A stretch of 64,000 bases of DNA, from the NCBI RefSeq assembly GCF_900142975.1, contig NZ_LT670848.1:2914001-2978000 (forward strand), written 5' to 3'. The notes beneath the pieces are model-generated. The model did not search any database, was not told the origin of the DNA, and saw only the letters and a program-made list of their open reading frames with translations. This document shows, piece by piece, positions 32,574 to 40,211 of the stretch; within the stretch, counting starts at the first letter, position 1, and each line of letters opens with the position of its first letter. Origin of the DNA: Salegentibacter salegens (GTDB lineage: Bacteria > Bacteroidota > Bacteroidia > Flavobacteriales > Flavobacteriaceae). Made by a program: the position numbers and the translations under genes.

Positions 32574-32630
32574 ATCTAATTTTTAACCAAAGAATAATAG
32601 CCCCTTTTATTCGTAAATAATTAATTACGA

Positions 32631-35012
32631 ATGAAATCTTTATTATTTTTTACCGGCCTCTGCTTAATTTCATTGCAAGCCGTTGCTCAAACCCACACTT
32701 TACAGGGAACAGTCACCCGTGGCGAAACTCCGGTTGAAGGAGTGGCAGTTTATGCCGTAGAACCAGCCGATGGTACTACTACCGATGAAAATGGAAGGTA
32801 CAGCCTTGAGCTTGAAGAAGGTGAGTACAACCTGGTATTTTCCTACGGAAATCAAAAAACTTTAAAAGTAAGTCTTGATAGGGATAAAACCCTTAATGTA
32901 GATCTTAGTGATGTACAGGAGGTTCTTGATGAGGTTTTTCTTTCTTCTGTAAGGGTAAGTGCAAATTCGCCAATTACGTACAGTAATCTTACCAACGAAG
33001 AAATTGAAGACCGCAACCTGGGCCAGGATATTCCGGTGTTAATGAATTATATGCCAAACGTTGTCACGACCAGTGATGCTGGAGCAGGTGTTGGTTATAC
33101 CGGGATTAGGGTTAGAGGTAGCGGCCCCACCAGTACGAATGTTACTATAAACGGGATTCCTTATAACGATGCCGAAAGCCTCGGGACTTTTTGGGTAAAT
33201 CTTGGAGATTTTGCGTCATCAGTAGAAAACCTGCAATTGCAACGTGGTGTGGGAACTTCTACAAATGGTGCCGGAGCTTTTGGTGCCAGCCTTAACATTT
33301 TAACCGATGGTTATAGTGAAGAAGCCAATGCCGAAGTAGCCAACAGTTATGGTTCTTTTAATACTCATAAGCATACGGTTAAATTCAGCACAGGTCTTAT
33401 AGACGATCATTGGGAATTTGCCGGTCGTGCTTCGCAAATAAAAAGTGACGGATATATAGATCGTGCAAATAGTGATTTAAAATCTTATTTTCTCCAGGGA
33501 ACTTTTGTAGACGAAAATACCCTGGTTAAAGCCATTACTTTTGGCGGAAGTGAAAAAACTTACCAGGCCTGGTATGGCATAGATTCCACAACTTTGGCTA
33601 ATGACAGGACTTATAATCCTGCCGGGGTTTATACCGATGAAGAAGGGAATACTAAATTCTACGACAATCAAACCGATAATTACAAGCAGGACCATTATCA
33701 ATTATTGTGGAATCAAGAGTATAACAAAAACTGGTCGTCTAACCTTGCTTTTCATTATACTTACGGGCGTGGTTATTATGAGGAATACGAAGAAGACGCG
33801 ACTTTAAATGAATTTGGGTTGGAAAATTTTCAGGCAGAAAATGAAGAAGTAACCACCTCAGACCTGGTTGGAACCAAATGGCTGGATAACCACTTCTTCG
33901 GAAGTGTTTTTAGCCTGAATTACCAGGATCAAAACTGGGATGTGATTTTTGGTGGAGGCTGGAACCGGTATATCGGGGATCATTTTGGCGAGGTGATTTA
34001 CACGCGCTTTGCCAGGAATAACGATCCTTACGAACCTTATTATGAAAATACAGGAACAAAAACCGATTTTAATCTCTACGGAAAAGCAACTTATGCAGTT
34101 TCAGAAAAACTGGCCGCTTATTTAGACCTGCAGGTAAGAACCATAGATTATGAAACCGAAGGAATGCTCTCTGAAGGAAATGAATTCCTGGTAGACGATT
34201 CTTTTACTTTTTTTAATCCCAAAGCCGGATTAACTTACGCACTAAATAATGAAAATCAATTCTATTTTTCTTACGCCCGTGCCAATAGGGAGCCACGACG
34301 TAGCGATTACGAAAACGGGGAGCCAGAGCACGAAGAGTTGAACGATTTTGAGTTGGGATGGAGACATAATACACCGGCTGTTCAATTAAACACCAACCTT
34401 TATTATATGGCTTATGAAAACCAGTTGGTGTTAACCGGTGGGATCGATGATGTAGGTGCGTTTATTCGTGAAAACAGCGGAAATAGTTATCGTTTAGGTT
34501 TGGAAATAGATGCGGTAATTAGACTTTCAGAAAAACTTTTTGTGAGACCAAACCTGGCTTTGAGCCGAAATAAAAATGTAGATTTTGTTTCTACCTGGGA
34601 TGGGCAATTGGTTGATTTTGGAGAGACTGATATTTCATTTTCACCATCTATAGTAGGAGGAAACCGAATTACTTATCTCCCTGTAGAAGGATTAGAATTA
34701 AGTCTGTTGTCAAAATATGTGGGAGAACAGTTTATGAGTAATATTGAAGCTGAAAATTCTAAACTGGACGCTTATTTTGTGAACGATTTTAATATTCAAT
34801 ATACCTGGCGAAATGCACCTTTATTTAAAGAAGTTGTTTTCACAGGTTTGGTAAATAATATTTTAGGAGAAGAATATGTTTCCAACGGTTATTACTACAC
34901 TTTTAATGTAGAAAACCCAGATACTGCTACAGGTTTACAAACCTTAGATGGCGCCGGTTATTATCCGCAAGCCACCACCAACTTTTTAGCCGGAATTACT
35001 TTGAAGTTTTAA
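32631..35012 (+). CDS. TonB-dependent receptor, probable thiamine uptake
   Basis: A 793-residue outer-membrane receptor with signal peptide (KSLLFFTGLCLISLQAVAQ), a CarboxypepD_reg-like domain (about residues 22-95), a plug (IPVLMNYMPNVVTTSDAGAGVGYTGIRVRGSG, in parts, from 130) and a 22-stranded barrel ending in ITLKF. Control by a TPP riboswitch implies that the ligand is thiamine or a derivative (the receptor called OMR1 in Bacteroides-type thiamine uptake). The inner-membrane step may be the PnuC-like transporter at 24160, encoded 8 kb away without a visible THI box. It ends at a hairpin at 35024-35061. Confidence 0.92.
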   Translation: MKSLLFFTGLCLISLQAVAQTHTLQGTVTRGETPVEGVAVYAVEPADGTTTDENGRYSLELEEGEYNLVFSYGNQKTLKVSLDRDKTLNVDLSDVQEVLDEVFLSSVRVSANSPITYSNLTNEEIEDRNLGQDIPVLMNYMPNVVTTSDAGAGVGYTGIRVRGSGPTSTNVTINGIPYNDAESLGTFWVNLGDFASSVENLQLQRGVGTSTNGAGAFGASLNILTDGYSEEANAEVANSYGSFNTHKHTVKFSTGLIDDHWEFAGRASQIKSDGYIDRANSDLKSYFLQGTFVDENTLVKAITFGGSEKTYQAWYGIDSTTLANDRTYNPAGVYTDEEGNTKFYDNQTDNYKQDHYQLLWNQEYNKNWSSNLAFHYTYGRGYYEEYEEDATLNEFGLENFQAENEEVTTSDLVGTKWLDNHFFGSVFSLNYQDQNWDVIFGGGWNRYIGDHFGEVIYTRFARNNDPYEPYYENTGTKTDFNLYGKATYAVSEKLAAYLDLQVRTIDYETEGMLSEGNEFLVDDSFTFFNPKAGLTYALNNENQFYFSYARANREPRRSDYENGEPEHEELNDFELGWRHNTPAVQLNTNLYYMAYENQLVLTGGIDDVGAFIRENSGNSYRLGLEIDAVIRLSEKLFVRPNLALSRNKNVDFVSTWDGQLVDFGETDISFSPSIVGGNRITYLPVEGLELSLLSKYVGEQFMSNIEAENSKLDAYFVNDFNIQYTWRNAPLFKEVVFTGLVNNILGEEYVSNGYYYTFNVENPDTATGLQTLDGAGYYPQATTNFLAGITLKF

Positions 35013-35023
35013 TTTGTTTGTCG

Positions 35024-35061
35024 CCTCTCTCCTCCTTTTTTATGGGAGGGGAGAGGTTTTT
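35024..35061 (+). terminator. terminator of TonB receptor gene
   Basis: A 12-pair stem, CCTCTCTCCTCC against GGGAGGGGAGAGG, with a T-rich loop and a trailing T5. It overlaps the stop codon of the convergent toxin gene. Confidence 0.8.
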
Positions 35062-35347
35062 AAAGTTTTAATTTTGAAGGGTCCTGACGGGTATCAAAAA
35101 CATTGGTAATCAATATTTTATTTTCGAATTCTATGTATATTAATTTGAAGTGCATTACAATCATTCTTCGAAATGGAAGACCTAAAGTTTCATCTATTTG
35201 ATATTGCTGCGGGTACTTAATATTTTTACCTGTTAAATAGATTTTATCGACAATTTTATTTGCGACAACGAGATCTTTTTCAGCATAAAATTGCCATATT
35301 ATCTTGATATCATTTACGGCTATTTCTGTCCAGATGACTTCTTCCAA
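35060..35347 (-). CDS. RelE/ParE-family toxin
   Basis: A 95-residue protein with a RelE/ParE fold: WTEIAVNDIKIIWQFYAEKD at the N-terminus, a central LTGKNIKYPQQYQIDETLGLPFRRM (in parts) and the C-terminal strand ILITNVFDTRQDPSKL; the DTRQDP end is typical of this family in Bacteroidota. It would poison either gyrase (ParE type) or ribosome-bound mRNA (RelE type); the sequence does not decide. It overlaps the antitoxin gene by 28 bases, antitoxin first, the standard order. Confidence 0.85.
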   Translation of the reverse strand: MEEVIWTEIAVNDIKIIWQFYAEKDLVVANKIVDKIYLTGKNIKYPQQYQIDETLGLPFRRMIVMHFKLIYIEFENKILITNVFDTRQDPSKLKL

Positions 35348-35586
35348 CTTTCAATTTCTCTTTTTAATTGCTCAGTTGTAAAATATTTGCCTTCTTTAGC
35401 TTCATTTACGGCTTTTTCTACTTCTTCTTTATATTCTTTTACAGTAAGCGGTTTGCCTGAAACGGTATAAGCTACAATTTTGTCTACTTCATAATTATCA
35501 ATAATAGCCTGCACTTTCTTTAATAAGGCTTCATCTGCATTTTTCAGCTTATTTATCACCTGATCTTTGAGTTCTAAAGTGCTCAT
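35320..35586 (-). CDS. antitoxin of RelE/ParE-type module
   Basis: An 88-residue, mostly helical and highly charged protein located immediately upstream of the toxin. The N-terminal half is a helical oligomerisation region (LKDQVINKLKNADEALLKKV), the C-terminal half contains KPLTVKEYKEEVEKAVNEAK and a Lys-rich tail that would wrap the toxin. No ribbon-helix-helix motif is obvious. The function is inferred from adjacency to the toxin and the size. Confidence 0.8.
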   Translation of the reverse strand: MSTLELKDQVINKLKNADEALLKKVQAIIDNYEVDKIVAYTVSGKPLTVKEYKEEVEKAVNEAKEGKYFTTEQLKREIESWKKSSGQK

Positions 35587-35646
35587 AATTAGTCTAATTA
35601 TTTAATAAATATAATTAAAATTTAGATAAAGGATTAAAGAAATATT

Positions 35647-36078
35647 TTAATTATAAACTTCTATCGTATTCCCGCGGCGTTCAATGCGGTAAGGTTTCAT
35701 TGCGTATTCGCCATCACCTTCCAATAATTCACCTGTAATGATATTATAAGAATTGCCGTCTTCGCAATTACAGGTAGCGACAATACCTTCTACCGTCATT
35801 ACCGAGCAATTACTCGGCGGGTGGTTAGGATCACTAAGTTCAAAAGCAGTGTACTGCGAGTTATTAATGTTATATACAACAACTCCCCTTATGCCTTCGT
35901 TATAAGTAACAAAGCTATTTCCTGGAAATTGAAGATCATTATATTCTGGAAAATCCAGGTTTAGTTGAAGCCTGAAATTCAAATCTATTAGGTTTGGGTT
36001 ATTAAGGTCATTGTCATCATTGGTGGAGCAAGCGCTAAAAATTACTGAAAATAGAAGCAAAAAAAGAGTTTTTTTCAT
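35647..36078 (-). CDS. lipoprotein with Rieske-like C-terminal region lacking ligands
   Basis: A 143-residue lipoprotein with signal peptide KKTLFLLLFSVIFSAC. The mature part includes NFRLQLNLDFPEYNDLQFPG and a C-terminal CSVMTVEGIVATCNCEDGNSY...GELLEGDGEYAM. The arrangement resembles the Rieske-type [2Fe-2S] fold of envelope proteins, with the order strand-Cys...Cys-x-Cys; however, no histidine ligands are in the C-x-H positions, so a cluster is doubtful. Function unknown. The frame is open 14 codons further upstream; ATG 36078 gives the correct signal peptide. Confidence 0.6.
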   Translation of the reverse strand: MKKTLFLLLFSVIFSACSTNDDNDLNNPNLIDLNFRLQLNLDFPEYNDLQFPGNSFVTYNEGIRGVVVYNINNSQYTAFELSDPNHPPSNCSVMTVEGIVATCNCEDGNSYNIITGELLEGDGEYAMKPYRIERRGNTIEVYN

Positions 36079-36110
36079 GATATCGGCAATATTTTCGCTA
36101 AATATTATTA

Positions 36111-36141
36111 TTGTTTTCAAGGCGTAAATTTATTATATTTG
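36111..36141 (+). promoter_or_regulatory. probable promoter of greA
   Basis: TATATTTG at 36134-36141 matches the -7 consensus, and TTG at 36111-36113 lies about 20 bases upstream. The predicted leader is short, about 50 bases. Confidence 0.6.
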
Positions 36142-36147
36142 TTAAAC

Positions 36148-36174
36148 AAATCCCGTCGTGCTATGGGATTTTTT
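36148..36174 (+). terminator. terminator-like hairpin in greA leader (possible attenuator)
   Basis: The stem AAATCCC/GGGATTT with a 10-base loop is followed by T residues (36169-36174), only 24 bases before the greA ATG and directly after its promoter. Any transcript into greA must pass it. Confidence 0.55.
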
Positions 36175-36197
36175 CTATTTATATAAACGATGAAGTT

Positions 36198-36674
36198 ATG
36201 AGCAAAGTATCTTATTATACTGAAGAGGGATTAAAAAAGTTGAGGGATGAACTTAATCAGCTACGTGATGTAGAGCGGCCAAAGGCTTCTGAAGCTATTG
36301 GCGAAGCCCGTGATAAAGGAGATTTAAGTGAGAATGCAGAATATGATGCTGCAAAAGAAGCACAGGGTCTCTTAGAAATGAAGATCTCAAAATTGGAAGA
36401 AGTGGTTGCGAATGCCAGGGTAATAGACGAATCTCAATTAGATACCTCTAAAGTGCTGGTACATTCCCACGTGAGAATAAAGAACCAAACAAGTGGTGCC
36501 GAAGTAAAATATAAATTGGTAGCCCAAAGTGAAGCCGATCTAAAATCTGGTAAAATATCGGTAGATTCTCCTATAGGCAAGGGCTTATTGGGGAAAAAAG
36601 TTGGAGATACAGCAGAAATAGATGTGCCTAGCGGTAAAATGAAATTTGAAATTTTAGAGATCTGGAGAGAATAG
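36198..36674 (+). CDS. greA: transcription elongation factor GreA
   Basis: A 158-residue factor that stimulates RNA cleavage in backtracked RNA polymerase. The coiled coil begins SYYTEEGLKKLRDELNQLRD and contains the acidic tip region EARDKGDLSENAEYDAAKE, where the D/E pair reaches the active site. The C-terminal FKBP-like domain includes VDSPIGKGLLGKKVGDTAEID (in parts). The longer frame from 36111 is rejected because it covers the promoter and leader and lacks homology. It has a strong terminator downstream at 36697-36744. Confidence 0.96.
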   Translation: MSKVSYYTEEGLKKLRDELNQLRDVERPKASEAIGEARDKGDLSENAEYDAAKEAQGLLEMKISKLEEVVANARVIDESQLDTSKVLVHSHVRIKNQTSGAEVKYKLVAQSEADLKSGKISVDSPIGKGLLGKKVGDTAEIDVPSGKMKFEILEIWRE

Positions 36675-36696
36675 TTTCCGGTTTTTAACAGTTTGC

Positions 36697-36744
36697 AAAA
36701 TCCTTTTCCAATACCTTTAACTAAGGTTCTGTGAAAAGGATTTT
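36697..36744 (+). terminator. terminator of greA
   Basis: A 12-base outer stem (AAAATCCTTTTC/GAAAAGGATTTT) with an inner ACCTT/AAGGT stem; A- and T-tracts lie on both sides. Confidence 0.75.
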
Positions 36745-36774
36745 ATATTTATATACTAACCAATTCAAAATATT

Positions 36775-37164
36775 ATGGCCAGTTTATTCACTAAAATAGT
36801 AAGGGGAGAAGTGCCTGCTTACAAAATTGCAGAAGATAGTCAGTTTTTGGCTTTTTTAGATGTTAACCCAAATGCTAAAGGACATACCTTATGTATTCCA
36901 AAAAAAGAAGTGAATAAAATCTTCGATTTAGAAGAAGAAATGTACCAGGAATTAATGCGTTTTTCCCGAAAAGTGGCAATCGCTTTAGAAAAAACCGTTG
37001 ATTGCAAGCGGGTAGGAATGGCCGTGGTAGGTCTCGAGGTTCCGCACGTTCATGTACATCTTATTCCGCTTAATTCTATGAGTGATATGGATTTTTCAAA
37101 AAGCGAAAAAATGGAAGAAGAAGAATTCAAGAAACTGGCAGAATCTATTCACGTTAATCTTTAA
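36775..37164 (+). CDS. HIT family nucleotide-binding protein
   Basis: A 129-residue histidine-triad protein. The signature is HVHVHLIP near residues 92-99, with the central histidine as nucleophile, and the family N-terminus SLFTKIVRGEVPAYKIAED is intact. Members hydrolyse adenosine 5'-phosphoramidates or similar nucleotide conjugates. It follows greA and overlaps the thioesterase gene by one base (TAATG), so these two are coupled. The physiological substrate is unknown. Confidence 0.92.
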   Translation: MASLFTKIVRGEVPAYKIAEDSQFLAFLDVNPNAKGHTLCIPKKEVNKIFDLEEEMYQELMRFSRKVAIALEKTVDCKRVGMAVVGLEVPHVHVHLIPLNSMSDMDFSKSEKMEEEEFKKLAESIHVNL

Positions 37165-37574
37165 TGGAAACCGAAAGTTACAAGTTAAAGCTGGAGCTTA
37201 GGATAGACTGGAGTGATTTAGATATGTATAAGCACGTAAATAATATCTCATTTATGCGCTATATGCAGTCTGGCCGGGTTAATTTCTGGGAAGCTTCAGG
37301 GATTTACAAGATGTATGAAAACAGCAATATGGGAACAATGTTGGTTTCTACTCATTGTGATTTCAAGAAGTCGCTGTACTATCCTGGGAAAGCCATAGTA
37401 AAGACCAGAATAGATTTTATTAAAAATTCCAGTTTCGGTTTAAAACACCTTATTTTAAATGAAGCCGATGAGGTTTGCGCTGAAGGTAAAGATGTGGTGG
37501 TTTGTTATGATTTTGAAAGAGATAAAACGTTTAGAATACCCGAAGATTTAAGAGATCAGCTTTCCAGATTCTAA
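37164..37574 (+). CDS. 4HBT-type acyl-CoA thioesterase
   Basis: A 136-residue hotdog-fold enzyme. The active-site motif DLDMYKHVNNISFMRYM near residues 18-34 contains the aspartate and the HVNN turn of 4-hydroxybenzoyl-CoA-type thioesterases. It would hydrolyse acyl-CoA or acyl-ACP thioesters; the specific acyl chain is unknown. It is coupled to the HIT gene and its 3' end overlaps the convergent histidine kinase gene by 4 bases. Confidence 0.85.
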   Translation: METESYKLKLELRIDWSDLDMYKHVNNISFMRYMQSGRVNFWEASGIYKMYENSNMGTMLVSTHCDFKKSLYYPGKAIVKTRIDFIKNSSFGLKHLILNEADEVCAEGKDVVVCYDFERDKTFRIPEDLRDQLSRF

Positions 37575-38725
37575 ACTTTTCTAAGTGAAATTTTAAAAGT
37601 AGTGCCTTTGTTTAATTCGCTTTCGGCTACTTTTATTCTTCCGTGGTGATAACCCTCAATAATACGTTTTGCTAAAGATAATCCAAGGCCCCAACCTCGT
37701 TTTTTGGTGGTATGTCCGGGTTCAAAAATAAGTTTAAATTTGCTTTTATCCAGGCCTTTCCCCGTGTCTTTTATAAAGATATGCGCCCATTTTTGTTCCT
37801 CTTTAATTGTAATGTGCAGCTTTCCTTTTCCACGCATGGCGTCTATGGCATTCTTTACCAGGTTTTCTATTGTCCAGCTGTAAAGTTGCTTATTTAACAT
37901 AACTGGAATATCACCTTTAGGAACATTAATAGAGAATTCAATAAGCCGTGAGCTTCTGGTTTTTAAATAATCGAAACTATTTTGAGTTGCTTCAATAATA
38001 TTTGTTCTTTCAAGAATAGGAGACGAACCTATTTTAGAAAAACGTTCGGTAATAGTTTCCAGGCGGCTAATATCTTTTTCCATTTCAACGATATAAGACT
38101 CGTTTACATTTTCCTGTTTCAGGATCTCGGTCCAGCCAATAAGCGAAGACAGGGGTGTGCCAATTTGATGTGCAGTTTCTTTCGCCATACCCGCCCATAG
38201 CTTATTTTGTTCGCTGTTCTTCGTAGTGGTATAGAAAAAATAGACCACTCCAATAAATAGGAAACCTATAAGCACCAACCCAACGGGATAGTATTTAAGA
38301 CTGTTTAAAACTGGGGAATTACCGTAATAAATATACTGTTGCTCTCCATTTCCAAGATTTATAATTATGGGAGCATTTTCTTCCTTTAAACTTTCAAGAA
38401 GTTGTTCAGCCTGCTTCTCATTTTCTAATTTATCGGGATCAATATTAGTGGTATAAGCAATATCCCCATCGGTATCGGTGTGAATTATGGGAATAGTAGT
38501 GTTATTATTTAAAATTTCAAGAATAAGGTCAAGGTCGGCATCTGCAGGTGGTGGGTCGCGGTCTAAAGCTTCCTGCGCTTTGGCCCAAATATTCATTTTA
38601 GCCCGTTCATCTTGTTTTAAGCGCTGAAAAAAGATACTGGTATTCCATAAAACCAGGCCTACTACTATCAAACACGAAATAATAATAAACCAGCGATTAA
38701 AAGTGCGTTCGTCTGTGAAGTTCAT
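37571..38725 (-). CDS. membrane sensor histidine kinase
   Basis: A 384-residue kinase. Two membrane helices (residues 12-30 and about 147-166) enclose a periplasmic loop of about 115 residues with an acidic, Asp-rich middle. The cytoplasmic part has a HisKA region with KETAHQIGTPLSSLIGWTEIL (histidine in AHQIGTP) and HATPase_c with N-box LVKNAIDAM and G-boxes GKGLD and GWGLGLSLAKRI. No receiver is fused, and no response regulator gene is adjacent, so it is an orphan kinase. Its 3' end overlaps the thioesterase gene. Confidence 0.9.
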   Translation of the reverse strand: MNFTDERTFNRWFIIISCLIVVGLVLWNTSIFFQRLKQDERAKMNIWAKAQEALDRDPPPADADLDLILEILNNNTTIPIIHTDTDGDIAYTTNIDPDKLENEKQAEQLLESLKEENAPIIINLGNGEQQYIYYGNSPVLNSLKYYPVGLVLIGFLFIGVVYFFYTTTKNSEQNKLWAGMAKETAHQIGTPLSSLIGWTEILKQENVNESYIVEMEKDISRLETITERFSKIGSSPILERTNIIEATQNSFDYLKTRSSRLIEFSINVPKGDIPVMLNKQLYSWTIENLVKNAIDAMRGKGKLHITIKEEQKWAHIFIKDTGKGLDKSKFKLIFEPGHTTKKRGWGLGLSLAKRIIEGYHHGRIKVAESELNKGTTFKISLRKV

Positions 38726-38837
38726 ACAGGCCTTTGAGCTTTAAAGGATTTAAAGATAAGCGTTTTTAAACGAATTTTATTGCGTGCCCCGGCTTTTCAT
38801 TCCCTATTGGTTTCGTTACCTTTGCCAAAAAATAAGT

Positions 38838-39716
38838 ATGCTTACAATAGATCCTAAAGAGGTGAGCACTGGCAAGCTTCATCGTTATTTGCTTGGAGCC
38901 ATTGGCCCCAGGCCTATCGCTTTTGCCAGTACAATAGATACTGAAGGCCGGCCAAATTTATCACCTTTCAGCTTTTTTAATGTTTTTGGATCTAATCCGC
39001 CTACATTAATTTTTTCACCGGCAAGGAGAGGTAGGGATAATACGGTAAAGCATACGTACACTAATGTTAAAAATATTGATGAGGTGGTAATCAATATTGT
39101 AAATTACGATATTGTTCAGCAAATGTCACTTTCCAGTACCGAATATGCCGAGGGTGTAAATGAGTTCGAAAAAGCAGGTTTTTCAATGCTGAAATCAGAA
39201 CTTGTGAAACCATTTCGTGTGGCTGAATCTCCGGTACAGTTTGAATGTAAAGTGAAACAGGTTGTAGAAACCGGCCAGGAAGGTGGCGCAGGTAATCTTG
39301 TGATTTGTGAAGTTCTTAAAATGCATATTAATGAAAGCATTTTAGACGAAGACGGATTTATAGATCAACATAAAATAGACCAGGTGGCAAGGATGGGCGG
39401 TAATTGGTATACCCGCGCGAATATGGGAATGTTCGAGGTGCCAAAACCTCTTTCTAGTTTAGGAATTGGAATAGATGCTATTCCTGCAGGAATTAGGGAA
39501 AGTAAAACCTTAACCGGCAATGATCTTGGTAAGTTGGGGAATGTTGAAGCGCTACCAAAAGATGAAGAAATTGCAAGTTTTATAGCTGAAAATAAAGATT
39601 TAGCCGAATTAGTAAAAACAAATAACAAAACAGATATTCATACCCGGGCACAATTGTTTTTAGAGAAAAACAATACCGATGCTGCCTGGAAATTATTATT
39701 AGCAAAAACAGATTAA
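38838..39716 (+). CDS. flavin reductase-like domain protein
   Basis: A 292-residue protein with an N-terminal FMN-binding split-barrel of the flavin-reductase (FlaRed/DIM6-NTAB) type, including GPRPIAFASTIDTEGRPNLSPFSFFN (in parts) and PARRGRDNTVKHTYTNVKN. The C-terminal 110 residues are family-specific (MGGNWYTRANMGMFEVPKP). It may reduce flavin or use FMN in an uncharacterised reaction. The chosen ATG 38838 precedes MLTIDPKEV; the longer frame from 38784 is unsupported. It is separated by one base from the DUF3127 gene. Confidence 0.85.
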   Translation: MLTIDPKEVSTGKLHRYLLGAIGPRPIAFASTIDTEGRPNLSPFSFFNVFGSNPPTLIFSPARRGRDNTVKHTYTNVKNIDEVVINIVNYDIVQQMSLSSTEYAEGVNEFEKAGFSMLKSELVKPFRVAESPVQFECKVKQVVETGQEGGAGNLVICEVLKMHINESILDEDGFIDQHKIDQVARMGGNWYTRANMGMFEVPKPLSSLGIGIDAIPAGIRESKTLTGNDLGKLGNVEALPKDEEIASFIAENKDLAELVKTNNKTDIHTRAQLFLEKNNTDAAWKLLLAKTD

Positions 39717-39717
39717 G

Positions 39718-40092
39718 ATGGAAGTACAAGGCAAGATTAAGTTAATAGGAGAAACCAAGACCTTTGGAAATAATGGTTTTAGAAAGAGAGAAGTAGTGGT
39801 AACTACAGAGGAGCAATATCCGCAACATATAATGATAGAATTTGTTCAGGATAAAACAGATTTGCTTAACAGCTTTCAGGTAGGACAACCGGTAAAAATT
39901 GGAATTAACCTTAGAGGTAGAGAATGGGTAAGCCCGCAAGGCGAAACCAAATATTTTAACTCTATCCAGGGGTGGAGAATAGAAAATTTACAGGCAGACC
40001 AATCGGCAGGAGGACAAAATGTGCCACCACCAGATAATTTTGAGCCTGCAAACAACTTAAACGAAGAAGATTACGACGATCTTCCATTCTAG
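39718..40092 (+). CDS. DUF3127 protein with SSB-like acidic C-terminal tail
   Basis: A 124-residue protein. The N-terminal 95 residues (MEVQGKIKLIGETKTFGNNG, then QPVKIGINLRGREWVSPQGE) look like an OB-fold and match DUF3127. A disordered Gln/Pro/Asn linker leads to EEDYDDLPF at the extreme C-terminus, nearly identical to the SSB tip in this genome (EEEEDDLPF). In SSB that tip docks partner proteins. I infer an ssDNA-binding or SSB-competing role; no experiment is known to me. It starts one base after the flavin-reductase stop and ends at a terminator. Confidence 0.78.
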   Translation: MEVQGKIKLIGETKTFGNNGFRKREVVVTTEEQYPQHIMIEFVQDKTDLLNSFQVGQPVKIGINLRGREWVSPQGETKYFNSIQGWRIENLQADQSAGGQNVPPPDNFEPANNLNEEDYDDLPF

Positions 40093-40134
40093 GAAATCCT
40101 TACCGGATTTAGAAATAATTTCGTTTCAAATTAT

Positions 40135-40172
40135 AAAAAGCTTAGCATCCTATTAAGATGGCTAAGCTTTTT
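40135..40172 (+). terminator. terminator of DUF3127 gene
   Basis: A perfect 12-base stem AAAAAGCTTAGC/GCTAAGCTTTTT with a 14-base loop is followed by T-rich sequence. The loop contains the ATG at 40158 that would otherwise be taken as the aat start. Confidence 0.85.
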
Positions 40173-40211
40173 CTTTTTGTACTTTTCTTATTCATCCAAA
40201 ATCCCTGCAAA

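Noticed and set aside
40158..40211. ATG start of aat at 40158
   Set aside because: It lies in a terminator loop and adds a non-homologous hydrophobic stretch; TTG 40212 is favoured.
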